From Valencia hispanica (lineage: Eukaryota > Chordata > Actinopteri > Cyprinodontiformes > Valenciidae): a stretch of 64,000 nt of DNA. Every line of letters starts with the position of its first letter. Positions within the stretch are counted from its first letter, which is position 1. The stretch covers positions 8,652,149 to 8,716,148 of the forward strand of contig OY747721.1 of assembly GCA_963556495.2 (NCBI GenBank), given 5' to 3'. The notes beneath the pieces were generated by a model, which saw nothing but the letters and a program-made list of their open reading frames with translations, was not told the DNA's origin and ran no database searches. Below are positions 13,761 through 24,560 of this stretch, one piece after another. A program made the position numbers and the translations under genes.

Positions 13761-14030
13761 ATCAATCAATAAATCAATCAATCAAACTTTATTTATAAAG
13801 CGTTTTTCAAACAAAATAGCATCTCAAAAGTGCTTTACAGCTATATACAGTGCTTTGCAGCTATATCATAACCCCCCCCAATGCTATGCACACACACACT
13901 TAAAAGCAACAGCAAACAAGGACATTTGGCCAAGCACAGATGAGCCAGGTAAGGAAACGCCATCAGGGGCGTTTGGTAACTCTCCATGGTGCTGTAGAGC
14001 TCTCTGATAACGAGATGCTTTGGCTATGGC
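13761..14030 (-). mobile_element. LINE 3' tail fragment
   Basis: Begins with an (ATCA)n-type tail followed by AAACTTTATTTATAAAGCG, the reverse complement of the fish L2-type LINE terminus (...TTTATAAATAAAGTTTGAT plus tail). The block AAAAGTGCTTTACAGC follows and is partly duplicated at 13851-13861. Only 3' UTR is present; the 5' limit near 14030 is approximate. Confidence 0.65.
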
Positions 14031-14609
14031 GTCCAGTTTTGAGATAATGCTCTCATAGAAGTCTCTTTTTTTTTTATTCAGTTACCTGAGTGGTCAGGGG
14101 AGTGAATTGTGATGTGGCCTTCAGATTTTACCATCTTCGTTTATAAACCCAGTCGAAGACTGAAATTAATGTGACCCCTGATTGAACGTAAATTTTATTA
14201 CAATGAATTATTTTATTATTAATTGTGTGCAACTTAATAGAATTTATTTTGTGATCAAATCCTCTTTGTGGACAAAGTCATGGAATCTGAGGTCAATCTG
14301 AACAAACTATCTACAATTTTCAGTGATAAAACTTTTAAATCGGTCAAATTTGACTGGAACACAACATAAGAGTTAAACAAAACTTTTCAACAAAAAAAAT
14401 ATTTTCTCACCCGCAACCCATCCGCATTAAAGAAAGTCACGACTATTCATGTATTTTGAAACAACTTTCATGTGGGTACCCATGGGTGCCGGACTCTGAA
14501 CTGTAGTGAATTTGAAATTTCTTCACTGCAAGGGTTGCAAAGAGTTGGGTTGCATTCTTCTGGGGCGATTATGTTATTAATATAGCCAACCTTGATCTTT
14601 GTCCTACAA

Positions 14610-17190
14610 TGTGGATTTTAAGAGATTTGCTCTCTTTTAAATAAATCTTTTATTGTTAATGATTTGATTTTAGATAATAATTATGACTGGCTCTTTTTAA
14701 CCGAAACCTGGCTTGGCACTGTTATTCTCACCAAGACTTCCCACCAAATATTTATCTTTTATTTTCTATCAGGGGAGGTAAAAAAGTGGCGGAACTGCCT
14801 CTTTTGACAAAGACAGTTCTACAAAATAACTACACCACGTTTGAGGATCATGCCTTTGTTTTCAGCAACCCACCTGTTTTATGTGTTAGAGTTTACAGAC
14901 CACCTATGTCTTCTTCCTGTTTTATTCAAGAATTCTATGAACTTCTATCCAGTATCCATGCTAAATGTAAAAAAATTTATATCTCATATTTATACTTTTA
15001 ATTCACATACAAAAGAGTTTTTAAATCTGTTGGACTGTATGGATTTTAAGCAACATATCACACAGCCAACTCACAACAGTGGACACACCCTGGACCTGGT
15101 CATAACATATGACCTGTCCACTAGTGTGTTCTCTGTTGTTGAGCTGGCTGTGTCAGACCACTTTTGTATATTTTTTAATATCATAGGTTTTATCCAACAG
15201 GAGGCCCCAGTGAGAATTCTGAGGAAACAATATATAACTTCTGAAGTGGCTGCAAATTTCTTTAACATTTTAAACCAAACTCTAGTCCAGACTTTACCTG
15301 CATCGTGTAATTTTATTGTTGATGATTTTAACAGCAGCCATTGATTCAACAGCCCCACTGAAAACAAAAACTATGAAAACCAAGCCCATAAGACCATGGA
15401 GAAATTATGGAATTGGAGACCTGAAAAAGAAATGCAGGAGAGCAGAGCGAAAATGAAGGAAAACAAAGCTCACAATTCATTTTCAAATATATTGTGAACA
15501 ACTTAAAATCTATAATAATAGTTAAAATAGCAAGAACGGTCCCCTTTTCAAACCTTATTGCAGACAATAAGAATAATCCAAAATTCATTTTTAAAACAAT
15601 TGATTTTTATAATAAATACTGATTTTAACCAACCCTCAATGTCTCCTTCAGTTGCTGCATGTGAGGACTTTGCAGACCACTTTAGAAACAAAATTTGTGC
15701 TACCTGTTATCACTGCAAAATGTTAATATTAACATGTCTGAAGCACAGTTTTTACCCAAGAAAACACTGGAGAATTTCGTCCTGGTTGATGCAAAGATAT
15801 TTGGTGGAGTTTTCTCTCAAGTTATTGCAACTACCTGCCTTTTAGACCAAATTCCAACATCACTTTTTAAGAATTTTATGGCTTCTTTGAGGGTGAAATT
15901 TTAAACAATGTGAATTGCTCTCTTCAGAAGGTGGTTTTCCCAACTGCCTTTAAAACAGCAGTGGTGAGGCCCCTTCTGTAAAAGAGTAATTTAGATCCAA
16001 ACATTCTTGCCAACTTGAGCTTTTAAATAAACACAGTATTTTAGAAACATATATATTTGGTTTTAGGACAAAGCACAGTACTAAGAAAGTTATTTTAAAG
16101 ATAGTAAATTATCTAGGGTGCAACTTGGATTAACGAAAAATGTCAGTTTTGGTTCTAATTGATCTAAGCGCAGCTTTTGACACAGCTGACCACCATATTT
16201 TATTGCACTATTGGACTAAAAAGTCTAGTGGGTCTCTTAGTTACTGTTTTAGAATGCTTTTACTTCTATCTCACAGATCAACATTTTTTGTAAGTATGGA
16301 TACCCACTCCTCAGGAACCCATGACATTCAGTGTGGAGTTCACCAAGGATCAATTTAAGCCCAATACTTTTTGATCTTTACATGTTGCCACTTGGGGATG
16401 TCATCAGGAGGCAATGCATTGAATTCCATGGCTATGCTGATGATACACAACTTTACATAGCCATGTCTCCTGATGACGTTGAGCCAGTAAATGTACTTTG
16501 GAATTGTATTGTAGATATCAAGTCATGGATGGCAGAGAACTTCTTGCAGCAAAACCAGGACATTGTAATGCGCTGCTCTCTGGTCTTCCCAAAAAGAGTA
16601 TTTCAAGTCTACAACTACTCCAGAAGTCAGTTGCATGTGTGCTGATGAGAGGACCACGAGACGAGAACACATTTCACCACTTTTAAAGTCCTTGCATTGG
16701 CTCCCTGTTCGTTTTAGGATTGATTTTAAGATTCTTTTATTACTTTATAAATGTCTTAATGGTCTTGATCCATCTTATTCATTCAACCTTCTTTTAAAGT
16801 ATGAGCCCTCATGGTTCCTGAGGTCCTCTGGTACTGGCCTTTTAGCGGATCCACATCTCAAAACTAAGACATATGGCGAAGCCTTTTTCTACTACTATGG
16901 CGGAGAACCTCAGGACCACAGAAACTGCTGATCTTTTTAAAAAGAAGCTCAAGACCGACCTTTTTAGCTTGGCTTTTAATTAAGTCATTTCATTAATCTA
17001 GTTTTTATTTATCATCCTATCTTATTCTTTATTTTATTTATTTATTTTCAAATATTTTTTATAATTATTTAACTATTAATTTTAAACATTTATTATTATT
17101 GTTATTTTTATTATTGTGTGTTTTTACAAACTGTTTTAGACAGTCTAACTCCAGTGTTTCCTTTTACAGAAAATGTCAATGTTATGTCAG
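14610..17190 (+). mobile_element. Degraded L2-like LINE, endonuclease to reverse transcriptase
   Basis: Several frames together give the order expected of an L2-type second ORF. The endonuclease shows LTETWL (about 14695), then a YRPP segment, then GHTLDLVIT...VSDHF (about 15080-15165). The reverse transcriptase shows LIDLSAAFDTADH (about 16150), [15 protein letters not shown] (about 16435), and the C-terminal SLHWLPV...RIDFKILLL block (16690-16745), ending near 16982 after a TDLFSLAFN-like finish. Many frameshifts and stops separate these blocks, and a deletion between about 16545 and 16565 removes the segment after YADD. The 3' UTR is AT-rich and its limit is uncertain; a possible terminal piece lies at 17820-17940. 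It is inactive. Confidence 0.85.
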
Positions 17191-17819
17191 TTAATTGATT
17201 AATTAATTAGTAAAGGAATCTGGGGAATATGGCATAAATATTAGAGTCAGAGAAGAGGCCTTTGACTCACTCTGCTCTAACTGCTGACTCATCAGCTGTG
17301 GAATGTGTTTTGGTTAACCTTGCTATGAAGTCATAACATCAGGGGACTGAAGGCAGAAGCTGCTTGCAGAGAGGGCAGAGATGATCAGGGTGCGAGAGAG
17401 TTCGGGTGTTGGCCCAGACGGGTTCATGTACAAGACTGGCCGTAATACAATATGGAAAACGCTGATGCAGACTCCAGCATCATCCATATAAAGGGATGAA
17501 AATATTTTCTTCCCACAGCAGAGCCCTGCCAGTCGCTGCCGTTGCGATCACTTTTGTCGTGGTGGGCGGGGCTCTGCGCTGCAGCCCTTTGGCTGTGTTG
17601 TGGATACCTGCCTGCCCTGATCGTGGCAGTCCCTGTGGTGACTCCTCTGTGGCTGTCGGGTGGCTTCCAGTATGGATTGATCTCCCAAATACTATTTTCT
17701 CACAGAGGTATCATTCTAGATGTTTATCTTTATTGTATGTTCACTTAAAGAGATAGGAACAGATTGAGCAGTGTTTTTGCAGTGAAAGGACAGGGGAAGG
17801 GGGAGTGTATGTGTCTTGT
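17191..17819. other. Unassigned sequence, possible LINE 3' UTR
   Basis: GC-richer stretch between the LINE coding region and a LINE-like 3' terminus. It may be 3' UTR or an unrelated insertion. No gene recognised; the 60-86 codon frames at 17496-17756 overlap one another and have no family signature. Confidence 0.4.
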
Positions 17820-17940
17820 GTGTGTTGAGAGTTTAACTCGATCGATTTTGCTTTAAATGTGTTTTCTTTGTTTATTTTTCTGTTCTGATCTGCTGATTTT
17901 ATCGTTGAAAAGTGCTCTGCAAATAAAACTTGATTTGATA
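17820..17940 (+). mobile_element. LINE-type 3' terminus
   Basis: Ends GAAAAGTGCTCTGCAAATAA followed by AACTTGATTTGAT, matching the usual fish L2-type tail. Probably the 3' end of the LINE at 14610-17190 in the same orientation, but an independent fragment is possible. Confidence 0.55.
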
Positions 17941-19246
17941 ATGTTCTTCCAAGCCAGCAGCCTAATGGTGGTTTTCAGTGCCGTTTAAAAAACAAGACAA
18001 AACTCATAGCCTGTGCCTTTCCACTTTTATTACTTGAATAAAGATATGATTTTTAACACCTGTTAATACACTGCATATTAAAATGAAACATCAAATGAAT
18101 GAATACTTTTTAATTAAAAACTAATATTTATTGTCCCCAGTGATCTTCAAATCTTGTTCAAGTTTATGGTTATTGTCCCCAGCAATTTAATATATGGAGA
18201 CTCTGATCCATTCTGTGAAAAAGAAATGACAATTTTCAGTCCAACACACAGTTGTGAATGCATTTGTTGTGCATGGACTGTTACTTTGAGTTGAACCAAA
18301 CCTGGTCACCAGTGAGTTTTAGTCATCTTATTCTCAAGTTACATGAATAGTGCTCTTTGAGTTTTATGTTCTGGGAAAAGTCCAGCATTTTGCACAAATC
18401 AAGTTTAATAAACCAAGGGTACGGATTACGAATCTGAAGATTATCGGTTGCACTGGATCTTATTTAGACATATTAGAGTAAATGGGACCAAAATACAACT
18501 GCACACTATATTTGTTTATTTTAAATAAAATAATCATGTAAATTATGCATCTGTTTTGTTCTACTTCAGAATTATACACTTCTTTGTTAGTCTGTCATCT
18601 AAAAGTCTGATTGAAGTTACTGACTTTCTTTTTTTCAGTCGATCCTCTCCAATGAAGGCCTTCCCACTAAGCTATCAGAAATCTCTCAGTCCAGATGTTA
18701 CCTGTAAAATTCATCACATGAAATCATTAGTACATGAGGCACTAGTTGGCTTTTATGTGTACACTGTAACACTGTTGGAAACCTAAAAACATGGAATTCC
18801 AGAGAATGAAGGAGACCTGGTTCCCCGGTGAATCGATCATCCAACGCATGTGGGATCTCTGAAGTTGACATGCAGGTCCTACAGGGAAGTAGCTACCCTA
18901 TCAAGGCTACATTAAAAGGATTCCAGAGGAAACGGCTCATAATTTATCATTTACGCCTTTATCCATTGAGGGACGTTCAAACATGTCAAAAACGATATTT
19001 TACTGAAAAAAAACAGAAAAATAGACAAACTGAGCTACTGGAATAAATTGCCTGATTTAAAAGTAAGAAATGACAAGATACTCTGCACAGTAGTAGATTT
19101 CTTCAGTGTGATTTCTTTGTGTGCTACATAATGGATGTTATTTATCTGCAGGTTTGTTGTTTACCAGAGGTGCTAAACAGCAGAAACATTTAGGGGACTG
19201 ATTTTTGTGATGACCCACATTGCTGAGAATCACTGCACTCTTTACA
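17941..19246. other. Unassigned sequence
   Basis: No gene or recognisable mobile element. A short repeated phrase about TTATTGTCCCCAG occurs at 18130 and 18173. Open frames at 18556-18786 and 18828-19046 show no family signature. Confidence 0.5.
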
Positions 19247-19402
19247 GCAGGGATCTCTAAATCCAGTCCTCGAGAGCCACTGTCCTGCAACTTTTAGAGG
19301 CATCCTTGCTCCTACACACCTGAATCAAATGGCCGAATTATCACTTTAGCATGCCATCAAGTTTGCCAACGTCTGATAATGAGCCATTAATTTTATTTCA
19401 GT
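19247..19402. mobile_element. Left half of palindromic MITE, cut by Tc1
   Basis: Contains CCAGTCCTCGAGAGCC, then CTGCAACTTTTAGA, then CTCCTACACACCTGAATCA, the left arm of the same foldback MITE as 10357-10513. The internal segment runs to 19402, where the TA target and terminal repeat of the Tc1 element begin. The matching right arm is not found after the Tc1 element, so it was lost together with that element's right end. Confidence 0.75.
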
Positions 19403-19404
19403 TA

Positions 19405-20908
19405 CAGTGGCTTGCAAAAGTATTCGCCCCCCTTGAACTTTTCCACATTTTGTCACATTACAGCCACAAACATGAATCAATTTTATTGGAATTCCACGTG
19501 AAAGACAAATACAAAGTGGTGTACATGTGAGAAGTGGAACGAAAATCATACATGATTCCAAAATTTTTTTACAAATAAATAACTGAAAAGTGGGGTGTGC
19601 TTAATTATTCAGCCCCCTGAGTCAATACTTTGCAGAACCAACTTTTGCTGCAATTCCAGCTGCCAGTCTTTTAGGGTATGTCTCTACCAGCTTTGCACAT
19701 CTAGAGACTGAAATTCTTGCCCATTCTTCTTTGCAAAACAGCTCCAGCTCAGTCAGATTAGATGGACAGCGTTTGTGAACAGCAGTTTTCAGATCTTGCC
19801 ACAGATTCTCGATTGGATTTAGATCTGGACTTTGACTGGGCCATTCTAACACATGGATATGTTTTGTTTTAAACCATTCCATTGTTGCCCTGGCTTTATG
19901 TTTAGGGTCGTTGTCCTGCTGGAAGGTGAACCTCCGCCCCAGTCTCAAGTCTTTTGCAGACTCCAAGAGGTTTTCTTCCAAGATTGCCCTGTATTTGGCT
20001 CCATCCATCTTCCCATCAACTCTGACCAGCTTCCCTGTCCCTGCTGAAGAGAAGCACCCCCAGAGCATGATGCTGCCACCACCATATTTGACAGTGGGGA
20101 TGGTGTGTTCAGAGTGATGTGCAGTGTTAGTTTTCGACCACACATAGCGTTTTGCATTTTGGCCAAAAAGTTCCATTTTGGTCTCAGAGCACCTTCTTCC
20201 ACATGTTTGCTGTGTCCCCCACATGGCTTGTGGCAAACTGCAAACGGGACTTCTGATGGTTGTCCTTTATTAACAATGGCTTTCTTCTTGCCACTCTTCC
20301 ATAAAGGTCAACTTTGTGCAGTGCACGACTAATAGTTGTCCTATGGACAGATTCCCCCACCTGAGCTGTAGATCTCTGCAGCTCGTCCAGAGTCAACATG
20401 GGCCTCTTGGCTGCATTTCTGATCAGCGCTCTCCTTGTTCGGCCTGTGAGTTTAGGTGGACGGCCTTGTCTTGGTAGGTTTACAGTTGTGCCATACTCCT
20501 TCCATTTCTGAATGATTGCTTGAACAGCGCTCCGTGGGATGTTCAAGGCTTGGGAAATCTTTTTGTAGCCTAAGCCTGCTGTAAATTTCTCAATAACTTT
20601 ATCCCTGACCTGTCTGGTGTGTTCTTTGGACTTCATGGTGTTGCTGCTCCCAACATTCTCTTAGACAACCTCTGAGACCGTCACAAGGCAGCTGTATTTG
20701 TACTGACATTAGATTACACACAGGTGCACTCTATTTAGTCATTAGCACTCATCAGACAATGTCTATGGGCAACTGTCTGCACTCAGACCAAAGGGGGCTG
20801 AATAATTATGCACACCCCACTTTTCAGTTATTTATTTGTAAAAAATGTTTGGAATCATGTATGATTTATTTTCGTTCCACTTCTCACATGTACACCACTT
20901 TGTATTGG
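19405..20908 (-). mobile_element. Tc1-like (DD34E) transposon, right end truncated
   Basis: Left end CAGTGGCTTGCAAAAGTATT follows a TA (19403-19404). Long inverted repeats are recognisable: the block about GTGAGAAGTGGAACGAAAAT...CAGCCCCCTGA at 19526-19620 is mirrored at 20792-20890. The right repeat stops near 20908, so the outer 100 or so bases, including the terminal CACTG, are gone. A broken transposase on the minus strand fills the interior. Without one end it cannot be mobilised. Confidence 0.9.
19622..20636 (-). pseudogene. Tc1 transposase, frameshifted
   Basis: Starts at a real ATG at 20636. The first 150 codons hold the paired-like helix-turn-helix DNA-binding region and the GRPPKLT linker (about residues 55-65). 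The frame then shifts near 20190-20230 and continues to 19622. The second part has GGGSIMLWGCF, FQQDNDPKH (second catalytic Asp) and PDLNPIENLW (catalytic Glu) with 34 residues between them, the DD34E spacing of Tc1. In the family the first Asp lies in a W-S-D-E-T motif just at the shift. Here the coding strand reads GTGCTCTGAGACC, which fits loss of 8 bases including that Asp codon. Combined length is close to the usual 340 residues. It is inactive. Confidence 0.9.
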
Positions 20909-20992
20909 TCTTTCTAACTCAATATTCTTCAACTGTTTCGTCTCTGATTGGCTAACAGCAATGTGACTCCAACATTGTCTTCGATCAAATAA

Positions 20993-21345
20993 TTAACTTA
21001 GCTTAATTTGCTGGCGGTGTTTCAAGACACATTCCAACAGTTTCTTCCTCAGCTCCTCTTTCTTGGGTAAAAAATGCAACGCTGATGTGCTATGTCCCTC
21101 AATAACACAACTGTGTTCTGTCATGTTGTGGAGTTGGAGGTGGTCACAAGCCAAGGTGGACGTGGCCAGTATGGTTTTCCATGTAGATAATACAGCTTTC
21201 TCTGACTCTCTTGTTTTCAGATCAGATTTCCTTTTTGGGGGCTGAAGTTGGCGATGGGGGTAGACAACAGTATGACCTGCCGCATACATGTCATTGGATC
21301 GTATTTCAAAAGGAGCGATTTTTAAACTGTTGCTCAGTGAATGAG
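20993..21345 (-). other. Unrecognised open reading frame, possible exon or TE relic
   Basis: A minus-strand frame is open for nearly 120 codons from a TAA near 21345 to a stop at 20993; the first ATG leaves 98 codons. Composition is protein-like: a basic QPPKRKSDLKTRESEKA stretch, STWKTILATSTLACDHLQLH, and a charged LPKKEELRKKLLE end that would form an amphipathic helix. I do not recognise the family. It sits directly beyond the broken right end of the Tc1 element, so it may be a relic of another transposon or a decayed exon. No splice sites are convincing. Confidence 0.25.
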
Positions 21346-22919
21346 ACCTTTAACCAAAAATGCATGAGATACAGACACATCCACAGTTCATGTCAAAGTG
21401 AGACCTCTTATTCCTACAAAAACTTTGTTGTTCCAATGTTATTTTCTATCTGCTGAGCCTGTAGTGCCATTTGGATGAATTAATTGCCTATATAGTCATC
21501 ATACTCAAAATGAGCACCGTGAAATTTTGTTCAACCGCAACCAATTAAAGAACAAAAACATACAACAACACACATTTACACTAAACAGGTTTGGAATACT
21601 GAAGTTGCAGCCAGTTACAGCGCACCTTATGCAGATGAGAATGGTCACAATAGGTCAGGTAAGGGAGGAGGGGAGGAAAAAAATGCATCTAAGCCCTGTC
21701 CCCTATTGGAGGACACAGCTTAGGTGTAAAAAAAAACACCTAAATACATTAAAGCACATATATCATTCACAACACATGATAACACAAGGCAGGAAGGGTG
21801 GTTCTGGGAACCCCAACTTGGCAGACTGGGTTCGCGGCTTAGCGCGCTCCACTAGCCCATTTTGCGGGAGTGGGAGCAAGAGTCTTAGGGTACAGCGAGC
21901 ATGTTGAGATCCAGGAGTGTGTGCATATCTGTAGCTGTGGTGTGAGCATGCATGCATGTATGTGAGACCATGAAACTCCTCTCAGTTCAATCCCAGAGTC
22001 TGTCGCCTGTGATGTAATATATGACATTGGGGCTGAGTCAGGGAGCTCACAGGCTCATGGGGGAGTGGGGTGGGATGAAGCGTCACACACATCCAAGGGA
22101 GTTTTTTTGTTTGGTCTACCAAGACCAGGGAGTCAAATTCCAGTAGATAAGAAATTGCTTTAGAAACAGGCGAAGATAACTTTTAATCTTGCCTGAGTCC
22201 GTCAGTGGTCCGAGTTCAGTCCAAATGGCCAAACCGTGGATCAGATTACCTTCTAGCTGTGCCGAGAAAGTCCCCAAGTTATTACCCACACTGCGAAACG
22301 AGTCCAATTTTGCTCACATATCACAAATAGTCTGAGTGTTGACAGCACAGCAACCTTCCTGTAGCCTGGGCAGCCTGCCAATTGCTGCTTTTCAGCTTGA
22401 AGTTTACGATACCTCAGAAAATCCACATGCGATAATCATCAGATATCCGGATATCATGAATCAAATTATATACATGTTTCCAAAGTCCTCGATGGTCCAA
22501 TTCTTTATTAATTGTATTAAGAGACCAGTTGACTGGAACCAGATCCAGAACCATGGTTGTTTCTTCTGGAGAAAAATGCTGAGAGAGGCTCCAAATAGAA
22601 TAGTTGACCAGACAAAATAATGCAGAAGTAGGCAACAGTCCGGATTTGCAGATAGTGAATATACGGTAAACACCATACACCGTCAATGGAAGTGCTTTAC
22701 CCTGTTCTAACATACAGTATATATACAGTACATTACATACTGTAAGTATTAGTTTGATAAGTTTTTTATAGAAAAAAAGTTTAAATGCATGCTTTTCATG
22801 AATTTGTTATTATGTAAAGATGCATTTATTTGTACCAGAATTTGCACATAACATTTTTAACACTCTGATGACTTAATTTTTAAATATTACATCAAAAATG
22901 TATAATAAATAGTTACTCA
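21346..22919. other. Unassigned, moderately GC-rich sequence
   Basis: No family recognised. The stretch 21600-22700 is less AT-rich than its surroundings and looks like a dispersed repeat (for example CCCTATTGGAGGACACAGCT at 21701-21720), with minus-strand frames of 60-99 codons at 22116-22307 and 22414-22713. It could be part of an unclassified retroelement, but no diagnostic motif was seen. Confidence 0.35.
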
Positions 22920-23058
22920 GTGCTTAAGCGGCCTTTTAATCAAATACTCTTTTATTCTTATTTGAGTAATTTCTTGGATAGCTACTTTTTACTTTTCTCA
23001 TGTTGAAGTAGTGCTACATTTACTTGAGTACAGTTTTTGGGTACTCTACCCACCTCTG
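22920..23058. mobile_element. hAT-like MITE right-end fragment
   Basis: Ends GGGTACTCTACCCACCTCTG at 23058, with upstream TTTACTTGAGTAC repeats. This is the common fish hAT-type terminus whose inverse reads CAGAGGTGGGTAGAGTACCC. It resembles, but is not identical to, the ends of the element at 51519-55003. The left end was not found. Confidence 0.6.
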
Positions 23059-23318
23059 CTTACCTGTAGTAGAAAGATGTCATGTCGCCGTGAGCCTGTT
23101 GAAAAAGGTAATAAATCTTAAAACTTGGAAGTTGTTGTGGATAAGCACACCTTGAGTTTTGAAGGTAGGTCTGTGAAAGAAGGAATATTGTTCTTTTCTT
23201 GATCCTGGCCTTATCATTTACTTACTTATTCAGTTTCTTAAAGAACTCACCAGTGATCTGTATGCCCCCCCTCCTTAGACATCAGATACCATAATGCTCT
23301 TGGGACTCATCTTCCACA
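23059..23318. other. Unassigned sequence
   Basis: Short unassigned stretch between a hAT fragment and the LTR-like repeat. Confidence 0.4.
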
Positions 23319-24560
23319 AATGAACTGAACAGACTGTTGGGCGGCGGGAAGCCATTTTTCCTGGATGGACTGAGAAGACCGCATTTCCCAGCATTCCTAG
23401 CGGTGGCCCCAACACACCAAAGGAAGCTATTAAAAAATGTTCTCAGTAGAAACCTCTGCTGTAGAGAGGACGTCTCACCGGTGAAGATTCTCTTTTGTTC
23501 TGACCCGCTGGACCTGGGAGAGCTCTCATTTCAAAGCTTCGAAGTGCCCACTGCTGTCTGTGCATCCAGCTTGGGTTATTTCTTTAAGACGTCAACCTGC
23601 AAGCCGTCCGGCCTGCAGTTGGGACATACAGTCCTAAAATCCTGTGCCAGGCTCTATCTCTCCTTTTTTGTTCAACTATGGACACATTTTGCTCCCCTCT
23701 TTGTGGACTGGACGTCCCTCAAAGCAAAGTAGGACTGAACCCGTTCATTCAAACTAATCTTGTATCTCGGCAGATATATAGGTAAAATAGGGTTCTTAAC
23801 GAGTTAGATCTTGTTGATTGTTGGTTTAAAATGTTTTTTTAAGCGCTGAACCTGTTAGCTCATTTAGCATCGCTGCACGCATAAGTTTGTGAGCTGTATT
23901 ATTTGCTGTGGTTAAACTGGTTTTTATCCTGAGCGGATCCCACTTTCTTTCTCTCTATTTCCCTCGTTCTACTCTCTCTCTTGCTCTCTGATCACCTGGT
24001 CGGCAGAGTCGGGCTCGGTCCGACTCTGCCGACCATTGTACTTTGTCTGTGAGTTAAAGCTGTGGCGTTCCACATGAACAGATCACACCATGTGCTCTGC
24101 CAAAGCTAGTTTTAATGCCCTTTGTCTCCATGTGCTGTCCTCCATCTTGGCCCAGAGCTAAGTTTATGACTCCTTGTCACCCACAGGCTATCTCTTACTT
24201 AAGCCCCCTGGAGTGAGGGCCACCTACCTTTCTGAACAAAACCTCACCTCCCCTCCCCTGCGAAACGGGAGCTGTCTGTTTGTCCCTGATCCCCTTTGTG
24301 TTGTGTTGATTAATTTTCACATATTATTGGTTTTCTAAGATCTGTAGTAGTTGGATGCATGCTTTAGAATAGATGGGAATTATTGACCAAATGTTTTGGC
24401 TGTAAGGTTGATCTATTTTCTTCATAAATTCCCCTTAGCTTAAAGAGAAGTTTTCTGTGATTACTTGGTGTATGCGTACAATTAATGTCCCCAGCATGTG
24501 AACTTATACTTTCTAGAAGAGACTGGATGTCTGGTCTTCTAATACAGAAGTGGTGCCCCT
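23319..24560 (+). repeat. Unclassified LTR-like dispersed repeat, copy 1
   Basis: Aligns over about 1.2 kb with 43906-44240 plus 46220-47150. Shared blocks, in order, include TGAACTGAACAGACTGTTGG, CATTTCCCAGCA, GTGAAGATTCTCTTTTGTTC, CTGCAGTTGGGACA, AACGAGTTAGATCTTGTT, CTGATCACCTGGTCGGC, AGATGGGAATTATTGAC and AATAAATTCCCCTTAGCTTA. A promoter-like start, an AATAAA near the end and a TGGTGCCCC stretch just after (about 24553) suggest an LTR followed by a primer-binding-like site, but defined TG...CA ends were not established. The 131-codon frame at 23337-23732 is inside the repeat and has no family signature. Confidence 0.55.
23998..24034. repeat. Perfect 15-bp inverted repeat
   Basis: Arms 23998-24012 (GGTCGGCAGAGTCGG) and 24020-24034 are exact reverse complements around a 7-base loop. 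The corresponding site in the second repeat copy (about 46661-46700) has only a partial palindrome, so the perfect hairpin is particular to this copy. Confidence 0.85.

Larger units (their letters stand above)
12379..14498. mobile_element. Non-autonomous hAT-like element
   Basis: The left end starts CAGAGTCCTGCAC (12379) and the right end closes GTGCCGGACTCTG (14498), so the terminal bases are inverted copies of each other. Subterminal blocks rich in ACCCG/GGGTACCC occur on both sides. The flanking octamers AAGTGTAT (12371-12378) and AACTGTAG (14499-14506) agree at 6 of 8 positions, as expected for an aged hAT target duplication. No transposase is seen. Inside are a nested MITE and a LINE tail, so this is the oldest of three layers. 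Confidence 0.65.

Noticed and set aside
19853..20332. Plus-strand frames over the Tc1 element
   Set aside because: Shadows of the minus-strand transposase, which carries the recognisable catalytic motifs.
23337..23732. 131-codon frame as a host exon
   Set aside because: It lies wholly inside a repeat that has a second, frame-broken copy at 43906-46400.
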